Origin: Thalassotalea ponticola
GTDB lineage: Bacteria > Pseudomonadota > Gammaproteobacteria > Enterobacterales > Alteromonadaceae
Reading direction: 5' to 3'
Assembly (NCBI RefSeq): GCF_041379045.1
Contig: NZ_CP166871.1
Coordinates: 1,674,001 to 1,738,000 of the forward strand
Length of the DNA: 64,000 bases
Below the pieces are notes generated by a model, which was not told where the DNA came from, made no database searches, and was given only the letters and a program-made list of their open reading frames with translations. Of this stretch, positions 10,801 through 17,761 are shown in pieces (positions within the stretch are counted from its first letter, which is position 1; each line of letters begins with the position of its first letter). The position numbers were made by a program, and so were the translations under genes.

Positions 10801-11594
10801 ATTTTAATCCCTCAGATATTGAGTTAAACCAGCCCAAGATTCGTGCAAAACATAGAGAGCACTTAGCTTCGATATGTAGCCTAACGTTAAAAACGTTAGA
10901 GGCTAAACGAATTGCCGATGAGCAAGACAAAAAACCAACTGCTGATTTAATTGTTTTCCCAGAAGTCGCCGTTCATATAGATGATCAGGACTTAATTAAA
11001 CGCTTAGCAGATAAAACCAATGCCATTATATTTGCTGGTTTGGTATTTACAGACCACAAAGGCAAGCTTGTAAATATTGCTAGGTGGTTTATTCCTGATT
11101 ATCGAGAAAGCGGCCGCCAATGGGTGATTAGAGATCAGGGCAAACATCACATGAACCAAAATGAGGTTCTACTAGGTATAACAAGCTATCGACCTTGTCA
11201 GCATATTTTGGAAGTTCACGGCCATAGTGAAGGGCCATTTCGAATAACAGGTGCAATATGCTATGACGCTACAGATATTAAACTGGCAGCTGATTTACGA
11301 GATAAGACTGATTTATTTGTTGTAGCAGCGCATAATAAAGACGTTAATACATTTGATAATATGGCTTCTGCGCTTCAATGGCATATGTATCAGCATGTCG
11401 TAATCTGCAACATCGGTGAGTTTGGTGGTTCTACAATTCAAGCACCTTATAAGCAACCGTATGACAAGCTAATTTCTCATGTTCATGGCGTAGGGCAAAT
11501 ATCTATTAATACTGCTGATATTGATCTAGCAGCTTTTAGGCGACCTAAAAAAGCTTATAAAGAAGTGAAAGCCAAGCCAGCAGGTGTAAAATAA
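7899..11594 (+). CDS. Reverse transcriptase-nitrilase fusion, DRT1 (UG1)-class defence protein
   Basis: A 1231-residue two-enzyme fusion. The N-terminal part is a reverse transcriptase: DLSKFYNTID (first catalytic Asp, about residue 216), GLPQGLVSAG, the active-site YVDD (about 329-332, in YCRYVDDLRLV), and the downstream LKINNKKTKV strand. A long region of about 550 residues without recognised motifs follows. The C-terminal about 270 residues are a nitrilase/carbon-nitrogen hydrolase fold with a candidate Glu-Lys-Cys triad: Glu in VFPEVAVH (about 1020), Lys in DQGKHHMN (about 1081), Cys in GAICYDAT (about 1120). RT plus C-terminal nitrilase is the hallmark of defence-associated RT type 1, which is known as an anti-phage gene. 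It begins 23 bp after hsdS with an AAGGA site, so it appears to be the fourth gene of the restriction operon. Confidence 0.88.
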   Translation: MKLINEKYRALKPSLDYLTDEVVIAQAWKKTHGYIRSFNWYADTLALDISALTIEENAKIWAKALLEGKPLNDLELVPAAKSENWEVSKKGWTVKDGERKAKDGKDKLPIRPLAHLTIRDQTWATAAMMCLADAVETAQGKCEYLPFEKARNKKVYSYGNRLLCDWSKEDKAWFRWGNSETYRKFFTDYQNFLNRPLEIGREVANVSSGNEDVYVVNLDLSKFYNTIDIDILIDRLQELAVEFCHELQDDFWDRLRGLFAWKWRTEDLAAAKKLNLDDEAIKLGLPQGLVSAGFFANAYLNNFDKEVGSSISKIIDKTTGVTLHDYCRYVDDLRLVVSADNQSISAISEAVNQFIEKKLHSHGGEKLKINNKKTKVNLLSDLDNKGSMANRIKLLQSELSGPTDRDSIDSITGVLENLLTIENESLSFLDDGTPDASLLSIANFDHDIRPDTLKRFAANRLESIVRSKRKMSFDGDESRISLSESENELLAKKLIVAWMKDPSLGLVLRKAIEVYPDADLFEPVFESIYQRSSFSDAKKSKDTTTAAIMDYLLADLFRCASDFNGYFQVIKYPAKLEPNSVIELLVRYAQKIIPKATKLTFVQRQALMLLAVVNKPVLIELGSNSIQQSLHKILANNPEEYRSQRAALFEVAAQITGHFDTFASLFIENISALKDKRVAALAVFAKRGGPFWLALWKQLKKQKLTTLIKQLKWAEPAANSLPKPRKQLLSKVITSELNGFRFEHGALKLALGLLDLAAEKPNIIGTSPNAINVSFEGNDSWDEIWKNNIKAIKCSATVGVKDPRFVVPTWVDALSDPDNAVLYWIGSILRAAVLGGADYTSTQWKPSKTVTYKGLRSSWYKRRMGMIHAPEALIGEYATVSDWFSDLLMRCLQWPGFESSYVKSLDVQLIQDLESFKNCVESRLDKLNDLMCKSSELPALPTEVHRPNKFDKDFRIVTVQQILPKTTDFNPSDIELNQPKIRAKHREHLASICSLTLKTLEAKRIADEQDKKPTADLIVFPEVAVHIDDQDLIKRLADKTNAIIFAGLVFTDHKGKLVNIARWFIPDYRESGRQWVIRDQGKHHMNQNEVLLGITSYRPCQHILEVHGHSEGPFRITGAICYDATDIKLAADLRDKTDLFVVAAHNKDVNTFDNMASALQWHMYQHVVICNIGEFGGSTIQAPYKQPYDKLISHVHGVGQISINTADIDLAAFRRPKKAYKEVKAKPAGVK

Positions 11595-11833
11595 CAAGTC
11601 ATTATTTGGAGGACAAAGTTATTAACCATTTAGGTAGTGCTGTGCATAAGGAAAGCACTACCTAAAAGTAAAATGAATAAGTTTTAACTCGATCTGTCAG
11701 ACTCGATTAACAGAACTCAATCAAATCTGACAGTCGTAAATGTGTCATTATCTACCCGTCATCCTTGCGAAGGCAAAGATCTTCTTAGTACCTGAAGCTG
11801 CCGCTCGGAGCAATGAGAGGGTTAGTTCGATGT
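11595..11833. other. Structured 3' region after the RT-nitrilase gene
   Basis: Between convergent genes. It contains a 12-bp perfect inverted repeat (11630-11641 with 11654-11665), an 8-bp pair CTGTCAGA/TCTGACAG (11694-11701 with 11726-11733), and a short REP-like palindrome (about 11758-11784, GTCATCCTTGCGAAGGCAAA core). None is followed by a good T-run. No open frame of note. Confidence 0.5.
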
Positions 11834-12832
11834 CTATGTTAAATATTCTACTTGCCCATCTAAAATAGTGTATATATTCAAAGTAGGGTTTACTTTATTT
11901 ATTTCTTTTACATCATTCAAAAAACTTTCGGGATTATCGAACCTATAATAAACGCCCGTCTGATCTAGGAACTCTGAAAATTTAATTATAGGGAAGGAAT
12001 TAGTTACTTTCTCTATTAATGAAAACATTTCTTGAGCTTTCTCATGGTCAAATGTCACATCAAAATTTAGGCCTCCCGCCATAGAGTCTTTAGTGGCATT
12101 CTTATAAATCGCTCTGTAAGCCAAAAGGAGCGATTTCAACGTTTGTGTATGAAATGAATTTGCCAAATTAATGTAATTTATTGCTAGGGATTGCAATTCA
12201 ACCGAAAGGCCGGAACCGTTTTCATTTAAAGACTTTTTAAGGGCTAAGTAGGCGTTATCACTAAGTTTAAATTCCTCTTCAACTCTTCCAAGGTTTGCAG
12301 CAGCATACAGCTTATACCCAGATAACTCGCATTTCTTTTCTTTACTGTAACGTATAGAGAAATTACGCAATCCAGATTTGAAGAAGTCATGATTTTCAGA
12401 GTCAATAAACTCTTCTAAATCTAGTATTTGAGAAAAAGAAAAGAAGAGTGTTTGATGATACTCATACAATCGCTTTGCAACTCTTAACTCTATCGGTTGC
12501 CGAAATTTCTTTTCTCGCTCTCTTGCTTGTTCGTTTATTATATCTGCTTCTTCAGAAGCGACCCTGTGTGCCAAGGAGTTTAGGTAAACACCGATAATAA
12601 ATATTCCAAGTAAAGATTCCAATGAGACCAGTAACATTCCAACCCAATGGTTAGGTGATATATCTCCAAACCCTAATGTAGTTATTGTGACAACACTAAA
12701 ATAAAGAGCTTCATACCAAGATAGTGGTACTTTAAAAATGAAATCTAATAGCGCGTAAAAAACTGCGAATAACAGAGTAATTGCGAAATATATATAAAGA
12801 AATACAAAAGGGTTTTTCATTAGGCGCTTCAT
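11834..12832 (-). CDS. Two-TM potassium-channel-like protein with large cytosolic domain
   Basis: The N-terminus has a membrane segment (about 9-33), a pore helix and selectivity-filter motif TTLGFGD (51-57), and a second membrane segment (about 63-85), the classic 2TM potassium channel layout. The remaining about 240 residues are cytosolic, mostly helical and of no family I recognise; there is no RCK/TrkA-type GxGxxG. It is convergent with the RT-nitrilase gene inside the island. A defence role (membrane-disrupting effector) is possible by analogy with other channel-containing defence genes but is not shown by the sequence. Otherwise it is an ordinary ligand-gated potassium channel of unknown ligand. 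Confidence 0.75.
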   Translation of the reverse strand: MKRLMKNPFVFLYIYFAITLLFAVFYALLDFIFKVPLSWYEALYFSVVTITTLGFGDISPNHWVGMLLVSLESLLGIFIIGVYLNSLAHRVASEEADIINEQAREREKKFRQPIELRVAKRLYEYHQTLFFSFSQILDLEEFIDSENHDFFKSGLRNFSIRYSKEKKCELSGYKLYAAANLGRVEEEFKLSDNAYLALKKSLNENGSGLSVELQSLAINYINLANSFHTQTLKSLLLAYRAIYKNATKDSMAGGLNFDVTFDHEKAQEMFSLIEKVTNSFPIIKFSEFLDQTGVYYRFDNPESFLNDVKEINKVNPTLNIYTILDGQVEYLT

Positions 12833-13139
12833 GATTTTATAAACTCCTTATATACCCTCTGTGGTTTTGTAGCAGGTTGCGCTTAAATGTTCATGTGTCA
12901 ATATATAAATAGACTATAGAAAATTGTCTTTCCGCCAGCAATTATATTCTTTTCTATTCTTCGACGACGGCTATTAGTAAACTCGCGCTGATCAAAATCC
13001 CAATATTAAATGTCCGCTCATTGTTTGAAAGAGTCACCGCCTTCACGGTGGTGACCGTCTGCATCTCGACATAGCTGTCTGTCAGATGAAGTCCAAACCT
13101 ATTCATCGAAACTGTAAGATTAGATATGAGCTAGTACAA
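12833..13139. other. Non-coding interval between channel gene and integrase
   Basis: No gene seen. Should contain the promoter of the channel gene. One imperfect hairpin (GTCACCGCC/GGTGGTGAC, about 13033-13055, 8 of 9 pairs). Confidence 0.4.
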
Positions 13140-13167
13140 GTAAAATGTTAAATTGGTAACATTTTAC
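13140..13167. repeat. 11-bp hairpin spanning the integrase stop codon
   Basis: GTAAAATGTTA (13140-13150) pairs perfectly with TAACATTTTAC (13157-13167), loop AATTGG. The integrase stop codon lies in the left arm. There is no T-run beyond it, so it is not a standard terminator. Confidence 0.55.
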
Positions 13168-14584
13168 TTTCACCAGTATACAGCGAAAACACAGGATACT
13201 GAGCCACGTAATCATTGGCAGCGCTTGCCTTTGATGTTTCTAATACTCGCGCATATCGTTTGGTTGACTTGGCGTCCTTTTGTAGCAGCAGGGCCTGCGT
13301 AGTCTGAATGTTTTTATAAATTTTAGTAACCAATGTCGCAAACGTGTGGCGTGTGTCGTATAAAACGAAATCTAGGTTGTATTGCTTTTTGAAGCTCGTT
13401 AACGCGTTTTTGTAGCTAACGATATGGCATCCGTTCTTTACCGGTGATGGAAATAACCAATTACCGGTGCTTTGTGTGTGTACAGAATGTTTTTTCCACT
13501 CGCTTAATAGCGCTAGAGCTTCATCGCTTAACGGAAGATATTGTGTCTCCTTTATTTTGCCTTTGGTAGCTCGGATCCTAATATTCATATTTTCCTTATC
13601 AATGTCTGACCATTTTAGGGCCAGAGCATAAACAGGGCGCAAACCTGTTGAAAGACATAGCAGAACGAGGGGGGCGAGATAGTCTGAGAACTGACAATTT
13701 TGTTGATTATCTTTTAATTTGCGTTCATCACGTTGTTTAAGGCTCTGTATTAGTATTTGGATTTCAGTATCGGTGAGATACTTGTCACTTTCGTTGTCTA
13801 TTTTAAATTTCAGCGCTTTATCCCATAAAGAATCACAACACTTGAATAAGCCTGTATATGAGGCGGCGGCTTTTAGAGCGCCTCTCAAAGTACAAACCCA
13901 GTCTTTGATCGTTGACTCTTCTACCGTGTATGGGCTTTCGTTATTCTGAATTTGTGTAGCCGTTCTTTTACGTTTATAGGTATTAACAAAATCGATGAGC
14001 TGCTTCCCTTTAATTTCGTCCATTGGATAGCCCATTAAATGAGGGAATTTAGATTTTATTAAATCAATTTTCTTATTTACGGTTTGAGAGTTTCGCATGT
14101 AAAGGATGTTGGCATAAGTGGGTAAAAACTCTGCCAGTGTCGGTATTTTGTTAAAGGCGTCGATACCTTTGCACTTCAACGTCAATTGATTATAGGCATT
14201 AATATGCGTTATGAGTTTGTCTGCGAGAGATTTTGATAGATACCCGATTAATTCGTAGCGCGCATTCTTTTCGCCTGGGTAACGCCCTCGATGGTAAACA
14301 GCGACACCCTCTGGCGCTAATATATCAACCTGTCCATCCTTAAATTCGATGCTTTTTCGATATAGCCTAATATATACACCTTTTTCAGACATCACCTTAA
14401 ATTCAAGCATTGGTGTGCGGCTGTTAATAAACGAATTCAATCGTTCATTGATGACTTTTGGGTTATTTTTCTCTGACTTTTGTAGCTGCAAGCTGTTCAA
14501 TAACGATGCATCAAAAGACGCCGTTGGCAAAGATGCTTGCTTTAAAAGGTTAGTAATATTGGTGATCAATAAAAAAATGTTCAT
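13148..14584 (-). CDS. Tyrosine-type site-specific integrase of the island
   Basis: Phage/ICE-type integrase, 478 aa, catalysing island integration and excision. An N-terminal arm-binding-like region (about 60-130) and core-binding region precede the catalytic domain, which shows the first Arg in STGLRPVYAL (about 313), the second Arg in YDTRHTFATL (about 410), and the nucleophile Tyr in KRYARVL (about 443). Two usual catalytic positions differ: the His of HxxR is Tyr, and the His/Trp of the LGH box is not conserved (LLQKDAKSTKRY). Such variants exist among integrases, so activity is plausible. The ATG at 14584 has a GAGG site 9 bp upstream. Its position between the island cargo and the tRNA fits integration into tRNA-Pro. 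Confidence 0.85.
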   Translation of the reverse strand: MNIFLLITNITNLLKQASLPTASFDASLLNSLQLQKSEKNNPKVINERLNSFINSRTPMLEFKVMSEKGVYIRLYRKSIEFKDGQVDILAPEGVAVYHRGRYPGEKNARYELIGYLSKSLADKLITHINAYNQLTLKCKGIDAFNKIPTLAEFLPTYANILYMRNSQTVNKKIDLIKSKFPHLMGYPMDEIKGKQLIDFVNTYKRKRTATQIQNNESPYTVEESTIKDWVCTLRGALKAAASYTGLFKCCDSLWDKALKFKIDNESDKYLTDTEIQILIQSLKQRDERKLKDNQQNCQFSDYLAPLVLLCLSTGLRPVYALALKWSDIDKENMNIRIRATKGKIKETQYLPLSDEALALLSEWKKHSVHTQSTGNWLFPSPVKNGCHIVSYKNALTSFKKQYNLDFVLYDTRHTFATLVTKIYKNIQTTQALLLQKDAKSTKRYARVLETSKASAANDYVAQYPVFSLYTGESKMLPI

Positions 14585-14789
14585 AAAAATCGTCCTCGGA
14601 AGTAATCGATATGAGAACGATACAAAAACTAAAAAAAATAAATAAATCGTGATTATGCTAACTTTATTTTTATTCCTTTAATAATCAACGTAGTAATTTT
14701 TTTTAATCAATTTTTTAGCATAATCTTTTTTTCTGGAATTTCGGCTTTCCTTTTTAAATATCTCTATTTGAGCAGTACAGAGATAAAAC
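14585..14789. promoter_or_regulatory. Integrase/regulator divergent intergenic region with inverted repeat
   Basis: Very AT-rich spacer between the divergent integrase and AlpA-like genes. It contains GATTATGCTAA (14651-14661) and its exact reverse complement TTAGCATAATC (14715-14725). This placement suits operator or integrase/excisionase arm-binding sites. Confidence 0.5.
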
Positions 14790-15131
14790 ATGGAACCACT
14801 TTTACTTAATGAAAAACAAACCGCAGTGCTTTTAAACATATCAGTTAGCAAACTACAAAAAAGTCGGGCTAAGGGTTCACAGTTGATATCGCAAGGCCGA
14901 GTGCCTCCATTTGTTAAAGTTGATGGGAAAGTTCTTTATGTAAGAGAAGAAGTCGTTACGTTTGTAAATGGGCTTACTCGATTAGCTGAAGGCGGAAGGG
15001 CATTTAAATACACGGAAGTGACAATAAAAGAAGAGCCTGTTGTTGAAGAGCATTCATCTACTATTGAACTATCACCATCAGAATCTGTGATCCCAGATGA
15101 TTTAATGGCAATGTGCGATTTTTTGAATTAA
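14790..15131 (+). CDS. AlpA/excisionase-like helix-turn-helix regulator
   Basis: A 113-residue protein whose first about 70 residues match the AlpA/MerR-like small DNA-binding fold: LLNEKQTAVLLNISVSKLQK (helix-turn-helix) followed by a basic wing around VPPFVKVDGKVLYVREEVV. The C-terminal third is acidic and Ser/Glu-rich. AlpA-like proteins regulate or assist excision of integrase-bearing islands. It is divergent from the integrase, with the inverted repeat at 14651/14715 between them as a possible binding site. No close assignment beyond the fold is possible. Confidence 0.75.
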   Translation: MEPLLLNEKQTAVLLNISVSKLQKSRAKGSQLISQGRVPPFVKVDGKVLYVREEVVTFVNGLTRLAEGGRAFKYTEVTIKEEPVVEEHSSTIELSPSESVIPDDLMAMCDFLN

Positions 15132-15187
15132 CGACTATTTCCCGATTGCTACAATAGGGAATGGTGCTCATTATCATTCCTGTCATA

Positions 15188-15226
15188 AAAGGCAGATACT
15201 GGTGTGCTCCACCAGTATCTGCCTTT
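15188..15226. repeat. 17-bp perfect inverted repeat
   Basis: AAAGGCAGATACTGGTG (15188-15204) and its exact reverse complement (15210-15226) with the 5-nt loop TGCTC. It is 57 bp after the AlpA-like gene and could end its transcript, although the following T-run is short. Confidence 0.7.
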
Positions 15227-15455
15227 CCTATTTAAGAACCAAATCCTACCTTCGAAAATATCTAACCTTTGAATTTTGACAATGCAGCGCTGGTTCTCAT
15301 AGCCAAAACTTAACACTTGCGAGTAACCTAATTGATTGACTAATATGGAAAAGAACTTGCTCATTTTTGCATATTTTTGCACGCAAAAACGATGCAAAGT
15401 GCGATATATGTGCGATGGAATGAATTTGGGTCGTAAATTCAGAAACGGCGGAAAT

Positions 15456-15480
15456 AAAAAAAGCCTGTAAATACAGGCTC
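15456..15480 (-). terminator. Terminator of tRNA-Pro
   Basis: Stem GCCTGTA/TACAGGC around 15463-15478, followed on the minus strand by seven T (15456-15462). It starts 8 bp beyond the tRNA CCA end. Confidence 0.8.
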
Positions 15481-15487
15481 TTAAATA

Positions 15488-15564
15488 TGGTCGGGATAGC
15501 AGGACTTGAACCTGCGACCTCACGTCCCCCAGACGCACGCGCTACCAGACTGCGCTATATCCCG
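15488..15564 (-). tRNA. proL: tRNA-Pro(GGG)
   Basis: A 77-nt tRNA: 7-bp acceptor stem starting CGGGATA, D arm GCGC/GCGC, anticodon loop CTGGGGG giving anticodon GGG, T arm GCAGG/CCTGC with loop TTCAAGT, and encoded CCA at 15488-15490. In E. coli the proL gene for this tRNA also lies directly downstream of yejM, so the position is conserved backbone. Probable attachment site of the island to its left. Confidence 0.95.
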
Positions 15565-15675
15565 ATTGGGTTCATACCACTAGGATGAACGAGTTACATG
15601 TTAATCGTTCAAGCGTTTTTTGCAACAGGTTTTTATCAATACGGTGTCCGTTCGCACAATTATTAATCACAGCGT

Positions 15676-17373
15676 CTATTTTTTCGCTGGTTCTTCATTT
15701 AGCTGGACATTCAGTTGATTAAACAAGTTAATTTGGTTTACCCCTTCAATCAACATGGGCATATCACTATCTTCGCTGATCAAGGTGTCTAATTGGGTAG
15801 AATAGCTTTCAAAATTGCCTTGCTGGTCGACAATGATATTTTTGTCTTTCTTAACCACGAGCAAGCCATTTTCGACCGTATTGGCAAATATGCGATCATC
15901 GCGAATGCGGTATACATTGCGGCCGTTGCCATATTGCTCATACGGTGTGCGGCATTCATACCAATAACGCAATAGTGTCGTGGCAATGTCCATGTTAGCG
16001 GTCAGCTCGGTAATGGTTCGCGCTTGCTTATCAGGCCAAATCACTAGCGATGGCTTTGTCGACACCACGCCTGTTTCGCGTTTATTACCCAAGCTCGTGA
16101 TCCAGATCACGTCTTGGGTCGTCTTTTGTTTTTGCGCCAGTAGCAACGCATTTACAAAAAGCTCGTATTGATAATCACTGGTTTCCTGAAAGTAGAAAAT
16201 GTGCAGGCCAGTGGCAAGACTATTTAATCTGTCGGCAAAAACAAACGGCGAAATATCGCGATACTCATCGTGTTGAGCGAATTTATTTAATAGCCAATCA
16301 GGTATCGTAGAGGCTTGCTCTGAATCATTAATTAAAGTGAGCGACGCCGGCGTGTCACTGGCGGCTAATTGCTGCAGTAACATAGGCGTTGCATCTTGCT
16401 TTTGCATTTCACTGGCGTACAGCGAAGGCAAGCTAAAAAGCAGATTAAACCAAGCATCTTGTTGATTGGCGTTGTCGATATGATTAATCAGCTTACTGCC
16501 TTTAATAGCCGATTGCTTGTTGAACTGATCAATTTGATGCTTCGACAGGTTAGAGTCGTTTAAAACAATAAATACTGAGTACGGCTTGGGGTCAAGCAAC
16601 GCACACTGTGGAGCTAAACTTGGGTAGGGTGATACCCCTTGTGTTAGCGTTATAGGGCTATTGCGACGGTCCCGATAGTCTTGTTGGTCAAATAAACCAT
16701 ATTTTGTTAACAGTGTTTTTGCTGTTGCAGGGTGTGAAAAAGGCAACATGTTATCTTGTTTCAACACCTGATAATCCACTTTCGCATCAGCGTAAATATG
16801 AATCACATGACTGGCAACAAAGCACAATAACAAGCCGCCCACAATGGCTTTTAAATAGCGTTTTTGCTGTAACTCTTTGAGGTGTTTCCAGGCGTAATTG
16901 CTGACCACCAATTCAAATATTAAAATCGCTATAAATGCGGCTAAGGCAATGCCGGTAAAGGACAGGGCCTTGTCACTGTACTGTTTCTCTACTAACGATA
17001 TGATTTGTCCACTTGAAGCCCAATTTAAGTGATAACCTAATTGGTGGTAGGTAAAACCATCTAACAGCAATAGGGTTAGTAACACCGTAAAGATCACCGA
17101 TGCGATACCTCGGATAAATCGGGTTTTGGGGTATATCAAGGTGATCGGGAAAACCGTTAAGACAAACGTTACAAACGTTAAGAACGCCATATGTCCCAAC
17201 CAAGTGGTGGCCATATACACTTTACTCAACAGTGTTTCTGGCATGCCTTCGGCATCGAGAAAAACAACGGCAATCACTATGGCGGCAGCGATGTTGAAAA
17301 ACGTAAACCAGTGTCCCCAGCTGATCAAATGTAATAATCGTTTACTGTAAGACGATTTTTGCTTGTTAACCAT
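15676..17373 (-). CDS. yejM: YejM/PbgA-like inner-membrane sulfatase-fold protein
   Basis: 565 residues: five membrane segments in the first about 190 (the DUF3413 part), then a periplasmic alkaline-phosphatase/sulfatase-like domain beginning near YSVFIVLNDSNLS. In E. coli the homologue binds lipopolysaccharide and controls LpxC turnover through LapB; it has no active sulfatase metal centre. The first strand here reads VLNDSNLS where active sulfatases have metal-binding aspartates followed by Cys/Ser, consistent with a non-catalytic role. It sits next to yejL (26 bp upstream) and the tRNA, the same order as in enterobacteria. Confidence 0.88.
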   Translation of the reverse strand: MVNKQKSSYSKRLLHLISWGHWFTFFNIAAAIVIAVVFLDAEGMPETLLSKVYMATTWLGHMAFLTFVTFVLTVFPITLIYPKTRFIRGIASVIFTVLLTLLLLDGFTYHQLGYHLNWASSGQIISLVEKQYSDKALSFTGIALAAFIAILIFELVVSNYAWKHLKELQQKRYLKAIVGGLLLCFVASHVIHIYADAKVDYQVLKQDNMLPFSHPATAKTLLTKYGLFDQQDYRDRRNSPITLTQGVSPYPSLAPQCALLDPKPYSVFIVLNDSNLSKHQIDQFNKQSAIKGSKLINHIDNANQQDAWFNLLFSLPSLYASEMQKQDATPMLLQQLAASDTPASLTLINDSEQASTIPDWLLNKFAQHDEYRDISPFVFADRLNSLATGLHIFYFQETSDYQYELFVNALLLAQKQKTTQDVIWITSLGNKRETGVVSTKPSLVIWPDKQARTITELTANMDIATTLLRYWYECRTPYEQYGNGRNVYRIRDDRIFANTVENGLLVVKKDKNIIVDQQGNFESYSTQLDTLISEDSDMPMLIEGVNQINLFNQLNVQLNEEPAKK

Positions 17374-17399
17374 ATTATTAATTGCCGTTTTTTGTTATT

Positions 17400-17615
17400 T
17401 TACTGTTGCGTTGATTGTTCAAGCGCTTTGCTAAAGTTTTTGATTATCGCTGCGCGGTCCTTTGCAGGAACTTGATTGGTGATAATCGTTGATAAGGTGT
17501 TTCCTAAGCACATCAGTGCTAAATCAGTTGATACATTGTCATCAACTAAGACATCTAAAAGATTTTGAACAATTTTTTCTACACGTTCGTTAGAATATTT
17601 CGATACAATAGGCAT
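17400..17615 (-). CDS. yejL: YejL family (DUF1414) small protein
   Basis: A 71-residue protein starting [15 protein letters not shown], the conserved opening of YejL/DUF1414 proteins, with length matching the family. The molecular role is unknown. It is encoded just upstream of yejM in the same direction and divergent from yejK, the conserved three-gene arrangement. Confidence 0.9.
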   Translation of the reverse strand: MPIVSKYSNERVEKIVQNLLDVLVDDNVSTDLALMCLGNTLSTIITNQVPAKDRAAIIKNFSKALEQSTQQ

Positions 17616-17761
17616 TATCTTAAACGGATCCTGTTATGTTGGTTTTTAAGGCAGGGAGAGCACCTCAGTGGCTCGCTCGTATCTTTTTAACCAAAGAGCT
17701 AAACATAAGTTAGATGATTAGTTTATCAAAAGCTTACGGAAGATAAAACAAACCAAATATT

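Larger units (their letters stand above)
1..15487. mobile_element. Right-hand part of a genomic island at tRNA-Pro(GGG)
   Basis: The stretch left of the tRNA-Pro gene carries a tyrosine integrase, an AlpA-like regulator, a type I restriction-modification operon, a reverse transcriptase-nitrilase gene and several unknown genes. Right of the tRNA the conserved yejM-yejL-yejK block begins. The tRNA is on the minus strand, so its 3' end faces the island, which is the usual geometry for integration into a tRNA 3' end. I found no second copy of the tRNA 3' end inside the window, so the left boundary is probably outside it; an alternative left end near 1.6 kb is raised in the findings. Island status is inferred from gene content and geometry. 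Confidence 0.75.
15132..15487. other. Repeat-rich junction between island and tRNA-Pro
   Basis: No gene. Holds the 17-bp hairpin at 15188-15226, repeated TTTTTGC words in both orientations at 15364-15397 (including TTTTTGC at 15374 facing GCAAAAA at 15383), a near-repeat of GTGCGATATATGTGCGAT, and the tRNA terminator. Such a cluster beside an integrase and a tRNA is what an attachment-site arm region looks like. Confidence 0.45.

Noticed and set aside
7899..11594. Retron or group II intron assignment for the reverse transcriptase
   Set aside because: No msr/msd-like RNA just upstream (23-bp gap to hsdS), no maturase or endonuclease domain; the C-terminal nitrilase fits DRT1 instead.
15149..15538. 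Minus-strand open frame of 129 codons
   Set aside because: It runs through the tRNA-Pro gene, its terminator and the repeat cluster; no ribosome-binding site or family resemblance.
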